Origin: Sphingobacteriia bacterium
GTDB taxonomy: Bacteria; Bacteroidota; Bacteroidia; Bacteroidales; UBA7960
Length of the DNA: 64,000 nt
Direction of reading: 5' to 3'
Assembly (NCBI GenBank): GCA_011390785.1
Contig: JAABRR010000008.1
Coordinates: forward strand, 72,258 to 136,257
Shown here: positions 44,010 through 52,516 of the stretch, piece by piece
How the letters are laid out: each line of letters begins with the position of its first letter
Position numbering within the stretch: the stretch's first letter is position 1
Notes under the pieces: generated by a model
Databases searched by the model: none
Seen by the model: the letters and a program-made list of their open reading frames with translations, nothing else
What the model was told of the DNA's origin: nothing
Translations under genes and position numbers: made by a program

Positions 44010-44150
44010 TATCTTTCAGAAAATCTTTCAGAATAATAACCAATAAAAATTGATATATTCAACAATGAGTGGAATAGCTTGTTATTAATTCGTTTAGATG
44101 ATCTGCAATTCATCAAATAAAAATTTGTTGCTAAAAATAATTTTTCTCAT

Positions 44151-45590
44151 ATGATACTAGTTTACAATCAAATAAAGATAAAACCTTTTATCTTTTTAAT
44201 TCTCTTCATTACCTTCCCCGTTTTCTTGTTCTCTCAGCAGCTTCAATCCGTAACTCATATTGAAGATGTAGGCAGCCAACAATTGTCTGAAGAACTTGGA
44301 TTGGATGTAAACAATGGAGTAAAGTTTTACAAAATAACTTACAATACAATTGGTTCGGATGGATCGCCTGATATTGCATCAGGATTGATCGTTTTGCCCG
44401 ATAATACATCGGAAGATCGATCATTGGTAATTTATCATCACGGCACCAGTCCGGCCAAAGATATGGTGCCATCATCTTTGAACCTTGATTATGAAGCCTA
44501 TGCCTATTTGGGAGGTACAGGTTATGTGGTTATTGCACCTGATTATTTGGGAATGGGCGATTCGCGCGGATTTCATCCTTACGTTCATCGCGAAACACAG
44601 GCATCTGCTTCCGTTGATTTATTAAAGGCTTTTCATGAATGGGCCAACCAGGAAAACATCTCTTTAAATGGCAATCTGTTTCTCACAGGATATTCTCAGG
44701 GTGGGCATGCCTCCATGTCAACCCACCAATTATTGGAAGAACAGTACCAGGAAGAATACCCTGTAACTGCTGCAGCACATTTGTCGGGGCCCTATAGCCT
44801 CTCGGAAGTAATGAAAGAGATTATAGTTGGTGAGCAAGATTATCCATTCCCGGGCTTTATTCCATATACTATTTTAGGGTTTCAGGAAGTATACGGAGAT
44901 GTTTATGATAATCTTTCAGACATATTCAGGGAAATTTTTGTACCTCATATCGAATCATTCTATAATGGAAGTTTCAACCTGACTCAATTATCCATAATCA
45001 TGTCTTTACTTCTTTTGCAGGAATATGGTAATTCTTACCCGGTAAATATCTTAAACCCTTCTGTAGTAGAAGATTTAAAGAATAATCCGGATTATCGTAT
45101 CAATCAGTTATTGGCAGAAAACGATACTTACAACTGGGTGCCCCAGGCACCAACCCGGTTATTTTACTGTCAGGCCGACGATCTGGTACCTTTTGAGAAC
45201 TCATTAGTTGCCAATGAAAATTTTCAGACTAATGGCGCCAGTAATCTGCAAATAATTGATGTGAACCCTGCTTTAGCCCATGGTGATTGCGCAGAACCTG
45301 CAATTCTGGCTACAGTTGAGTTTTTCAATGGTTTTCTTCCTACACAATTACAAATTGTTTCAGATATTTCGAATATTAGGTTATTTCCAAATCCTACCCA
45401 AGGTATTATAACCATTGATGGATTTGTTGCTAATAATCATAATGTGAGAATATTTGACCTGTCAGGAAGATTGATTATACCTGAAATCTCACGAAATACT
45501 ATAAATCTTTCTCAAATGGATAATGGAGTTTACTTTATTAGAATTGAAAGTGAACGAGAACCCCTAACCCAAAAAATAATTAAATACTAA
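44151..45590 (+). CDS. Secreted alpha/beta hydrolase (lipase-like) with T9SS sorting domain
   Basis: The protein has 479 residues. A hydrophobic N-terminal signal (FIFLILFITFPVFLFSQ) is followed by an alpha/beta-hydrolase domain resembling secretory lipases and prolyl-oligopeptidase-like esterases: oxyanion region YHHGTSPAKDM, nucleophile elbow GYSQGG (Ser182), acid in QADDLVP (Asp344, or Asp343) and His377 (LAHGDC). A lid-like helical insertion lies around 215-310. A type A sorting domain closes the protein (FPNPTQGII, FDLSGRLI, DNGVYFIRI). It should hydrolyse an ester outside the cell. Divergent from the BtuB-like receptor and without close partner. Confidence 0.88.
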   Translation: MILVYNQIKIKPFIFLILFITFPVFLFSQQLQSVTHIEDVGSQQLSEELGLDVNNGVKFYKITYNTIGSDGSPDIASGLIVLPDNTSEDRSLVIYHHGTSPAKDMVPSSLNLDYEAYAYLGGTGYVVIAPDYLGMGDSRGFHPYVHRETQASASVDLLKAFHEWANQENISLNGNLFLTGYSQGGHASMSTHQLLEEQYQEEYPVTAAAHLSGPYSLSEVMKEIIVGEQDYPFPGFIPYTILGFQEVYGDVYDNLSDIFREIFVPHIESFYNGSFNLTQLSIIMSLLLLQEYGNSYPVNILNPSVVEDLKNNPDYRINQLLAENDTYNWVPQAPTRLFYCQADDLVPFENSLVANENFQTNGASNLQIIDVNPALAHGDCAEPAILATVEFFNGFLPTQLQIVSDISNIRLFPNPTQGIITIDGFVANNHNVRIFDLSGRLIIPEISRNTINLSQMDNGVYFIRIESEREPLTQKIIKY

Positions 45591-45703
45591 TGTGGGTTAA
45601 GAATTGAATAATCATCAATGAAATTATCCAAGGAAAATTAATGAAAAACAGGCAGGTAAAGAAAGAAATAAGAAAGAACAGAAAAAGCGAAAGATATTTT
45701 TTT

Positions 45704-46351
45704 TTAAATCTTAACTATTTTATGTTTGATGGCATAAACGACTAATTCAGCAGTACTGTTAATTTTGAGCTTTTTCATTATATTCGATTTATGAGCTTCA
45801 ACGGTTCTTACACTTATATGAAGACTATCAGCTAGTTGTTGGTTTGTCAACCCTTTTGTTATAGCTTGTAAAATTTCTGTTTCCCTATCAGTAAGTTTAC
45901 TATTGTGTCCATCCTTTTTTGTTTTACTCTTCAGGAAATTCTCAATAAGTATTTCAGAAACAAAACCCTTACTGTAATGCTCACCTTTCATAACGGTATG
46001 GATTGCCTCAATAAGCTGCCCGGGTTTAAAATTTTTGGGAACATATGCCATGGCGCCGGCTTCGAAACCGGTAACAATCATATCTTCACTTACAGATGAT
46101 GAGTGTAAAATAATTCGGGCAGCTGGTTGCTCAGAAAGAATTTTTTTTGTTAGATCAATTCCATCTATACCCGGAAGAATAACGTCAAGAATAATAACAT
46201 CAGGCTTTAATTCTTTAATTTTTTGATATGCTTCTTCACCATCACTGGCAACTCCTACCAGTTTTATATCAGGGATTTTGGAAAATATTTGTCTTGCAGC
46301 TAAAACAATAAGGTCATGATCATCAACTACAACTACCTTGATTTTATCCAT
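45704..46351 (-). CDS. NarL/FixJ family response regulator
   Basis: The protein has 215 residues: receiver domain with Asp10/Asp11, phospho-acceptor Asp56 (VIILDVILPG) and the Lys in VPKNF, followed by a LuxR-type DNA-binding domain (LTDRETEILQAITKGLTNQQLADSLHIS, about 150-210). No histidine kinase gene is adjacent, so it is an orphan by position. The gene has its own candidate promoter. The target is unknown. Confidence 0.93.
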   Translation of the reverse strand: MDKIKVVVVDDHDLIVLAARQIFSKIPDIKLVGVASDGEEAYQKIKELKPDVIILDVILPGIDGIDLTKKILSEQPAARIILHSSSVSEDMIVTGFEAGAMAYVPKNFKPGQLIEAIHTVMKGEHYSKGFVSEILIENFLKSKTKKDGHNSKLTDRETEILQAITKGLTNQQLADSLHISVRTVEAHKSNIMKKLKINSTAELVVYAIKHKIVKI

Positions 46352-46399
46352 TCTATCGAAAACTTGATTGAATTATTCTGAAAAAACATTGTAATAAGA

Positions 46400-46407
46400 C
46401 AAATGTA
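46400..46407 (-). promoter_or_regulatory. Candidate -7 box of the response regulator gene
   Basis: CAAATGTA reads TACATTTG on the minus strand, matching TAnnTTTG, 48 bases upstream of the ATG. No -33 element is clear. Confidence 0.42.
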
Positions 46408-46476
46408 CTAAAAAATATAATTAATAGTGAAAAAACGCATTTGGAAAATAAAAAACTTGCTACTCATAACAAAAAA

Positions 46477-47715
46477 TTATTCATATCTGAGCGATTCTAT
46501 TGGATCGAGTTTGGAAGCCTTTGCAGCTGGATAATAGCCTGCTGCCAAACCAACGACCAAACAGAGGATAATCCCGGAAAAAATCCATAGCCATGGAACA
46601 ATGAAGGGATTACCTATAAAAATTGAAATTACATTACCCGCCAGAATTCCGAAAACAATTCCTACCAATCCTCCCAACTGACAAATAACAATTGCTTCGG
46701 CAAGAAATTGTTGCTTTATGGTTCTTCGGGTAGCTCCCAAGGCCTTTCTTATACCAATTTCTCTGGTTCTCTCTGTTACCGAAACAAGCATAATATTCAT
46801 TAAACCAATAGCAGCGCCAATCAGCGTAATGATACCTATTATTGTGGCAGCGCTTGTAACCCGTCCAAGGTTTTCTATTAGCATTTGCGCAATATTATCG
46901 CTTTTACTTATGTCAAAATTATTCTTTTCACCTGGTTTCAATCCACGTACAACACGAAATAAACCGGTTGCTTCGCTTATGGCTGTTTCAAGATCAGCAA
47001 TATTATTTGAACTGACATTGATCGTATAATTCATGTTGGGCCTTGAGAAGTTTTGCCTTACTGCTGCAACCGGGATAATACAATTCTGATCACCACTAAA
47101 ACCAAAACTGGAACCCCGCTCTTCCAGAACGCCAATTACCTGAAATCTTTTACTACTTATAGAAATAAATTTGCCAAGCGGATCTTCATTATTATTAAAA
47201 AGTGTTGTTTCCAGCTTTGAGCCAATAATAGCAACATTTGCACCAGTCTCCAGTTCATGGGGTGAAAAATTTCTGCCTTTTGCCAGTTCTGATCCAGATG
47301 TTTCCAAATAATTATCATCAGACCCGGTTACTGATATATTAGGATTGGTTTCTTCTGAACCATAACGAAGGGTTGCCGTTCCGGTTGCCCAAACAGAAAT
47401 GGATGCAACAGCCGGAAAGTCAAAGTCATTTTTAAAATTCATTGCCTGATCAAAAGATATATTCTCAAAAGATTGTGGTCTACCCCCACCGATTACCCGC
47501 ATTTCACGATTACGGATAGAAAAACTATTTGCACCCAATCTTGAGAAACTAGACGTAATTGACGCTTTAATGGAATCAATCGATGTAAGAATCCCAACAA
47601 GAGCCATAATACCAAAGGCAATTATTAAGATAGTAAGAAAAGTTCTCAACTTATGATTCCGTATAGAAATAAGCGATACCTTAAAATTTTCTACAGCTAC
47701 TATTTGTTGCTTCAT
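46477..47715 (-). CDS. MacB/FtsX-type ABC transporter permease
   Basis: The protein has 412 residues. One N-terminal membrane helix (about 24-46, LRTFLTILIIAFGIMALVGI) precedes a large periplasmic MacB_PCD domain (about 48-250), and then come three helices (about 285-310, 335-355, 375-400) with the FtsX-domain motif TERTREIGIRKALGATRRTI. Such permeases form MacB-type machines driving efflux or lipoprotein/peptide export with an ABC ATPase and a periplasmic adaptor. Neither partner is adjacent in the window, so the permease is orphaned here. Confidence 0.9.
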   Translation of the reverse strand: MKQQIVAVENFKVSLISIRNHKLRTFLTILIIAFGIMALVGILTSIDSIKASITSSFSRLGANSFSIRNREMRVIGGGRPQSFENISFDQAMNFKNDFDFPAVASISVWATGTATLRYGSEETNPNISVTGSDDNYLETSGSELAKGRNFSPHELETGANVAIIGSKLETTLFNNNEDPLGKFISISSKRFQVIGVLEERGSSFGFSGDQNCIIPVAAVRQNFSRPNMNYTINVSSNNIADLETAISEATGLFRVVRGLKPGEKNNFDISKSDNIAQMLIENLGRVTSAATIIGIITLIGAAIGLMNIMLVSVTERTREIGIRKALGATRRTIKQQFLAEAIVICQLGGLVGIVFGILAGNVISIFIGNPFIVPWLWIFSGIILCLVVGLAAGYYPAAKASKLDPIESLRYE

Positions 47716-47816
47716 ACGAAAAATAAATTAAGATTTTTTAACTAACTAAGTCAATAAAAAACTGGGATACTAAATATCATCAATTTAAATCAGACGACCT
47801 AAAATCCAAATCATTA

Positions 47817-48467
47817 CTATAATTTATCGCCAAATGCCAGATCGCCGGCATCACCTAAACCGGGCACAATATAGGCCTTTGCTGTGAGTTCATCATCAAC
47901 GGCACCCAACCATAAAGTAAAGCTACCTGTTGGCAGGTGTTTTTTTACATAATCAACCCCTTCGGTACTGGCAAGAACAGCAACTATATGCGTATGCCTT
48001 GGCTTTCCTTTTTGCAGTAACTCTTTGTATGTAAGCACCATAGATGATCCGGTAGCAAGCATTGGATCTGAAAGCAACAGAATTTTATCTTCAAGGTCAG
48101 GACAGGATGCGTATTCAATCTGAATAGTAAAACTACCGTTTTTATGGGGCTTCCGATAAGCAGAAATAAAAGCATTTTCTGCCTGATCAAAGAAATTAAG
48201 CATCCCATAATGCATGGGCAAACCCGCTCTTAAAATGGTAGCGATTACTGGCTGGGTTTTTAATACCCGGCATTGGGAATCGCCCAAAGGTGTAATTACC
48301 TCCTTTTGTTCCCATGGTAAATATTTACTAATCTCATAGGCAAAAATTCCACCCAGTCTCTCCATGTTTCTTCGAAAGCGCATGCTATCTTTTTGTATTT
48401 CTACATCACGCACCTCAGCAATGTATTGATTCAATAAAGAATCCTGATTTCCCAGAATATGTATCAT
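47817..48467 (-). CDS. upp: Uracil phosphoribosyltransferase
   Basis: The protein has 216 residues with the PRPP-binding loop LLSDPMLATGSSMVLTY and the uracil-binding C-terminus PGLGDAGDLAFGDKL. It makes UMP from uracil and PRPP in pyrimidine salvage. It lies 23 bases downstream of the FemAB-like gene, so it may be the last gene of a radC / deacetylase / FemAB-like / upp transcript. Confidence 0.95.
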   Translation of the reverse strand: MIHILGNQDSLLNQYIAEVRDVEIQKDSMRFRRNMERLGGIFAYEISKYLPWEQKEVITPLGDSQCRVLKTQPVIATILRAGLPMHYGMLNFFDQAENAFISAYRKPHKNGSFTIQIEYASCPDLEDKILLLSDPMLATGSSMVLTYKELLQKGKPRHTHIVAVLASTEGVDYVKKHLPTGSFTLWLGAVDDELTAKAYIVPGLGDAGDLAFGDKL

Positions 48468-48490
48468 AAAATTGGGTTTTGTAGTGCTGG

Positions 48491-49429
48491 TTAAGGTTTA
48501 AGTTTCTTCAGCCAAAAATAAAGATTTATTATCGGTTTTATGAAAGCTGGAAAGTTGTTAATTTCAAGTTGTAAAAATACACATTCTTTTGAACCAAACC
48601 CAGCATAAAAACGAGCCAGATTCTTTTCTGATGAGCCTTCAAAATCAAGGGTAAGGTGCTCACCATTATGATCTTTTAGATATTTATCAATGATAGCTGT
48701 CATGGCTCCGTTTGATCTTGCTTCTGGTGTGCTCCCAGAAAAAATAAGTATTGATTTGTAATGACTCGTAAAAAATACAACCCCTGCACAAAAATTATTA
48801 TTCCCATCATAGGCATTGTAAACTTCCGTATCTCCCCTGTAAATTCCTGAATAAATAAGATGCTTTAAGGTAATATATTGCTGATCTCGCCAATGTTTTA
48901 TTTCTTTCCCCTTATATTTCCTGAAGGTTTCGATAATAATATCAGGTTCGTTACTTTTATAAATGTAAACCTTTTCTTTTATGGCTTTTTTAAGATTCCT
49001 TATTGTTTGAGATGAATAACCTTCCAAAATTTGCTCATAAGGCATCATTAAATCAAGCTCATAAGTAATCTGTTTTTTGTATCGGGAATTATTTAGCCGG
49101 TTAAAGGTATTCAAATTGATATTTGTGTATTTGAATTTTGAAGGGATAGCATCGATAAATGATTTCAAGAATGAATCTGCTACAGGCATTTCGGAAAATA
49201 CACCTAATTGCTGAATAAAAGGAGGCTGTATCAAATACGATATCCCCATCTTTTTTTTAACAGGTAACGGCATTACAGCTTCATAATCTTCATAAATCAA
49301 AGCATCCCAACCTGGTGAAACCTGGTTTAAAAAAAATGAATAGGGATAAATAATACCATTGATAGCCCCATCAATGCATTTGTCCCATTTTTCAAAATTG
49401 ATCTGATTATGTTTAAGGTATTGAATCAT
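48491..49429 (-). CDS. FemAB/GNAT-like N-acyltransferase
   Basis: The protein has 312 residues and no signal peptide. It carries the features of FemAB-type or GNAT-fold acyltransferases: N-terminal half with WDALIYEDYEAVMPLPVKKK, then TIRNLKKAIKEKVYIY, and an acetyl-CoA-type second half (CAGVVFFTSHYKSILIFSG, GAMTAIIDKYLKDHNGEHLTLDFEGS). Relatives in Bacteroidota are mostly uncharacterised and lie in surface-polysaccharide loci. The polysaccharide deacetylase 52 bases upstream fits that. The acceptor is unknown. Confidence 0.75.
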   Translation of the reverse strand: MIQYLKHNQINFEKWDKCIDGAINGIIYPYSFFLNQVSPGWDALIYEDYEAVMPLPVKKKMGISYLIQPPFIQQLGVFSEMPVADSFLKSFIDAIPSKFKYTNINLNTFNRLNNSRYKKQITYELDLMMPYEQILEGYSSQTIRNLKKAIKEKVYIYKSNEPDIIIETFRKYKGKEIKHWRDQQYITLKHLIYSGIYRGDTEVYNAYDGNNNFCAGVVFFTSHYKSILIFSGSTPEARSNGAMTAIIDKYLKDHNGEHLTLDFEGSSEKNLARFYAGFGSKECVFLQLEINNFPAFIKPIINLYFWLKKLKP

Positions 49430-49481
49430 TTTATAAGCTTAACAGAATACTCAATAAACAACCGGTAAATCCGCTATTAGT

Positions 49482-50795
49482 TTATTTTGCATACCTAACT
49501 ATTTCAAGATAAATATCTCTCCATCCCTTCCAACTGGCATGGTTGCTTAGTGCGTCATTGTGCCACAAAGAAACAAACAACCCATTCACCTGCCTGGTAA
49601 TATCAATTAACTTCCTTACTTTTCTTAGTGCATCTTCGGGTTTTAATTTCATGTAATCTCTTAAAGTTCCATCCATAACCGTGATAGGATAAACACGTAG
49701 TTTGGTTTCTGACTCGAGAGAAAGGTCGTAAAAACTAAATGGTGAACATGTACCGGCTCGAAAACCTGTATGCGAAGCATATCCCATTGAAAAGTCGGAT
49801 TTAATATTCGCTTTAAGCAAATTCTGATAGGTAACTGGCATCTTTAATTTAAGATAGTGTTGTCTGCTTTTTTCAATATTTCTGTTTAGCACTCCAGAAA
49901 GAAAATCAATTTCATCCTTTAGAAGTTTTCCCTTAAAATTAGAAGCATAAGAAGGATGAATGCCAGCTCTGGCATAATCACCAATGGTTTTTACCAACCT
50001 GGAAAAAGCTCTTGAATGAACAGAAATGCCCCTGTCCTTTGGTCCAAAAGAAGCACAAAGAAAGAAATAAACCGGATCAAGATTATATTGCTTCTGCAGT
50101 TGTAACTGAAAATCATATGTATCGAAGGGATCTCTTCTCAGATTCCATAAAACATAAAATCTATCAATCAAAACTTTATAATTTAATGTAATCAGATCAC
50201 GTAGAATAATTAAAAGATTTCTTGCTATTCCCTTCCCTTTATATGCATAAGCTACATCAATATCATATGTGGGTAAAAAAGAATAGTTTCTTTTTTTACT
50301 TTCAAGAAATGGAAACATTTCCAAAAGTTTAACTTTTAGATTCATAGCAGCCAGGTCAACCACAGGTAAATCAAGGAAACCTTTCTGATAGGCAAGACTC
50401 TGATCAGCTTCAAACCTTCCATGCCGATCTTCAAGAAAAGGTAGGTACTCTTCATATCGACTAAGCATATAAAATGCCGAAGCAAAAAGATCGTAGCCCA
50501 TGTCGCAGCTTCCCTGATCATGTTTTAAGGGAAACAACATAGGGAAATTGTCTTTAAATTCTACATCTGGAACAAATTCGCGAATACCCTTTTCCAACAA
50601 AAACCCCGAAGGATAAATTTTTATGCAACTTACAGGCATATCTTTATCCGAATAATTAATCCTGGCTCCCTTAAAATTCAGGAAATCTTCCCCTGAATGG
50701 GTCACCTTATAATCAAAACCGCAAATATCATTCAACAGCGTTTTCGCTATATATTGAATTCTGTTATTTATCCTGGGAGTATAAACAAGTATCAT
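49482..50795 (-). CDS. Polysaccharide deacetylase-like protein (DUF7033 type)
   Basis: The protein has 437 residues. The N-terminal third (MILVYTPRINNRIQYIAKTL ... YDLFASAFYMLSRYEEYLP) is typical of a Bacteroidota family preceding a divergent NodB-type deacetylase domain. The metal motif appears as TYDIDVAYA and the second as GIHPSYAS. It has no signal peptide. It may deacetylate a sugar in a surface polysaccharide precursor. Between radC (41-base gap) and the FemAB-like gene (52-base gap), probably in one transcript. Confidence 0.78.
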   Translation of the reverse strand: MILVYTPRINNRIQYIAKTLLNDICGFDYKVTHSGEDFLNFKGARINYSDKDMPVSCIKIYPSGFLLEKGIREFVPDVEFKDNFPMLFPLKHDQGSCDMGYDLFASAFYMLSRYEEYLPFLEDRHGRFEADQSLAYQKGFLDLPVVDLAAMNLKVKLLEMFPFLESKKRNYSFLPTYDIDVAYAYKGKGIARNLLIILRDLITLNYKVLIDRFYVLWNLRRDPFDTYDFQLQLQKQYNLDPVYFFLCASFGPKDRGISVHSRAFSRLVKTIGDYARAGIHPSYASNFKGKLLKDEIDFLSGVLNRNIEKSRQHYLKLKMPVTYQNLLKANIKSDFSMGYASHTGFRAGTCSPFSFYDLSLESETKLRVYPITVMDGTLRDYMKLKPEDALRKVRKLIDITRQVNGLFVSLWHNDALSNHASWKGWRDIYLEIVRYAK

Positions 50796-50836
50796 TAAAA
50801 GGTTTTTAGGAACTGAAGTTTGAAGATTAATATATT

Positions 50837-51559
50837 CTATAAATCTCCTTCATCTGCAAAGCTATAGTAAGTATCTTCGGCGATAATTATGTGATCGAGT
50901 ACAGGTAAATCGAGCGATAGACCCACAGCTTTACATTTACGGGTAATTTCATGATCATTTTTACTGGGATTTCTATTGCCACTTGGATGGTTATGACATA
51001 GGATAACTGATGAAGCATTGTCTTCCAAGGCAATTTTAAATATCTTTTTCGGATCAGCTACAGTGCCTGCCATACTTCCTTCGCTGATTTTATGAGTTCT
51101 TTTAATGATATTTCCCCGATTTAAAGTTACAATCCAGAATTCTTCGTAGTTATTATCGCTTACAATGGGGTGTAGGAGTTCAAATGCATCACGACTGGAT
51201 ACAATTTTTTTTCGATTAAGGCTGTCCTTTAATCTTCGCCTTCGTCCAATTTCCAAAGCCGCCGCAATATTGATGGCTTTAGCTTCGCCAATTCCCCTGA
51301 ATTTTATCATTTCTTTGATGCTGAGTCTTGACAGATCACCAATATTCTGATTCACGGAATCAAAAATATTACGGGCAAGATCAACTGCTGATAAATCGCG
51401 GGTTCCGGTGCCAATAAGTATGGCCAAGAGTTCAACATCACTAAGTGCTGATGGAGATTTAGCCAGAAGTTTTTCACGAGGTCTATCGTCTTCGGCCCAC
51501 GATTTTATACCCCTGTATTCCTGTTTGCTGCTATTCTCAGAATTTCCGTTCATAAACAT
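50837..51559 (-). CDS. radC: RadC family JAB-domain protein
   Basis: The protein has 240 residues. A helix-hairpin-helix-like N-terminus (SDVELLAILIGTGT, MIKFRGIGEAKAINIAAALE) is followed by the JAMM metal motif with His189, His191 and Asp202 (CHNHPSGNRNPSKND). The family (UPF0758) was once linked to DNA repair, but its function remains unclear. ATGs at 51559 and 51553 are both possible starts. A terminator and tRNA-Glu lie just upstream. Confidence 0.93.
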   Translation of the reverse strand: MFMNGNSENSSKQEYRGIKSWAEDDRPREKLLAKSPSALSDVELLAILIGTGTRDLSAVDLARNIFDSVNQNIGDLSRLSIKEMIKFRGIGEAKAINIAAALEIGRRRRLKDSLNRKKIVSSRDAFELLHPIVSDNNYEEFWIVTLNRGNIIKRTHKISEGSMAGTVADPKKIFKIALEDNASSVILCHNHPSGNRNPSKNDHEITRKCKAVGLSLDLPVLDHIIIAEDTYYSFADEGDL

Positions 51560-51593
51560 TTTTGTTTAAACGAAATTAAGGAAAAACATATAT

Positions 51594-51620
51594 AAAAAAA
51601 AAAGCTTTTGAAAAAAAGCT
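51594..51620 (-). terminator. Terminator after tRNA-Glu copy 2
   Basis: On the minus strand the 7-bp stem AGCTTTT / AAAAGCT with a 4-base loop (51603-51620) is followed by a run of about ten T. It lies 7 bases beyond the 3' end of the tRNA and separates the rpsT-tRNA unit from radC. Confidence 0.75.
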
Positions 51621-51627
51621 CTTTTTG

Positions 51628-51699
51628 TAGCCCGTAGGGGAATCGAACCCCTGCTACCAGGATGAAAACCTGGCGTCCTAACCGCTAGACGAACGGGCC
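51628..51699 (-). tRNA. tRNA-Glu (anticodon UUC), copy 2
   Basis: The 72-base gene folds into a normal cloverleaf: acceptor GGCCCGT / ACGGGCT (one G-U pair), D-arm GTCTAGCGGTTAGGAC, anticodon stem CCAGG / CCTGG with loop TTTTCAT (anticodon TTC), and T-arm CAGGGGTTCGATTCCCCTA-like. CCA is not encoded. It is identical over its length to the copy at 52071-52142. Confidence 0.95.
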
Positions 51700-51772
51700 A
51701 GATTATGTTGCGTCTTAAATAAAACGTTCACTTTTATCTGAACGCTAAATCTATGCTTTAAGGTAACTAACG

Positions 51773-52024
51773 TTACAATTGATTTACGTAACGTGTTAAT
51801 TTAGATTTTAAATTTGCTGCCTTATTCTTATGAATAACAGATTTTTTTGCCAATTTGTCAACCAAAGAAAGTACTTTGGGTAACTTCTCGCTGGCTTCTG
51901 CTTTATCAGTTGTGCCCCGAAGTTTTCTAACGGCATTACGAGTAGTTTTAGCATAGTAGCGATTACGCAATCTTTTGGCGTTATTTGATCTGATTCTCTT
52001 TAAAGCTGACTTATGATTAGCCAT
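51773..52024 (-). CDS. rpsT: 30S ribosomal protein S20
   Basis: The protein has 83 residues, very basic, with the family pattern [20 protein letters not shown] and [21 protein letters not shown]20 binds 16S rRNA early in 30S assembly. It lies between two identical tRNA-Glu genes on the same strand and is probably transcribed from the strong promoter before the first of them. Confidence 0.97.
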   Translation of the reverse strand: MANHKSALKRIRSNNAKRLRNRYYAKTTRNAVRKLRGTTDKAEASEKLPKVLSLVDKLAKKSVIHKNKAANLKSKLTRYVNQL

Positions 52025-52070
52025 AGTTTTAATTTTTCTACCTAATTTATTAACGATTTTACTTAAAATG

Positions 52071-52142
52071 TAGCCCGTAGGGGAATCGAACCCCTGCTAC
52101 CAGGATGAAAACCTGGCGTCCTAACCGCTAGACGAACGGGCC
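52071..52142 (-). tRNA. tRNA-Glu (anticodon UUC), copy 1
   Basis: This is identical to the copy at 51628-51699: same acceptor, anticodon loop TTTTCAT and T-arm. Its 5' end is 17 bases downstream of a complete Bacteroidetes-type promoter, so it is the first gene of a tRNA-Glu / rpsT / tRNA-Glu unit. Confidence 0.95.
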
Positions 52143-52158
52143 TTTGCAAAAAGGAGTG

Positions 52159-52189
52159 CAAATTTAAAACATTTTTTGTTACCGGCAAA
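52159..52189 (-). promoter_or_regulatory. Promoter of the tRNA-Glu / rpsT / tRNA-Glu unit
   Basis: On the minus strand TTTG (52186-52189) and TAAATTTG (52159-52166) are separated by 19 bases, matching the Bacteroidetes consensus in both boxes and spacing. The transcript would begin a few bases before the tRNA. Confidence 0.72.
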
Positions 52190-52419
52190 CAGATTTTTAA
52201 AGATTTTTCATATACTTTCCAAAAGAGTGCATAAAAGCTTTTATTAAATGATTTTCAAAATAATAGGATCTATTTTGTCGTGTTATATTTCGTGCTTACA
52301 AAACGGGGTTTTACCTAAATAAGGAAGGAAATTAATGATTTTAACTCTGAAATAATTAAAAATAATGAAACAAGTTAATGTTAAGCGCGTAAAAATGTGA
52401 GTGTGAAATATTTTTTTCC

Positions 52420-52427
52420 TATATTTG
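52420..52427 (+). promoter_or_regulatory. -7 box of the OmpA/TPR lipoprotein gene
   Basis: TATATTTG(TG) is an exact TAnnTTTG match, 89 bases upstream of the ATG at 52517. A -33 TTTG is not clear. Nothing further is supported in the 374-base gap besides this and the minus-strand tRNA promoter. Confidence 0.5.
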
Positions 52428-52516
52428 TGCTGCCTTTTACAGGCCTGATTTAACTTTTAAACGTCTGAATTTAGAAACTCAATAATTAAAGACTAATTAA
52501 CATAATTGAAAAAACT

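Noticed and set aside
43977-44150. Possible cobalamin riboswitch before the BtuB-like receptor
   Set aside because: The leader of about 20 bases after the candidate promoter is far too short, and no B12-box sequence is present.
51628-52142. Identical tRNA-Glu copies as attachment sites of an inserted element
   Set aside because: Only the core gene rpsT lies between them; there is no integrase or foreign gene, and the order fits a normal housekeeping transcript.
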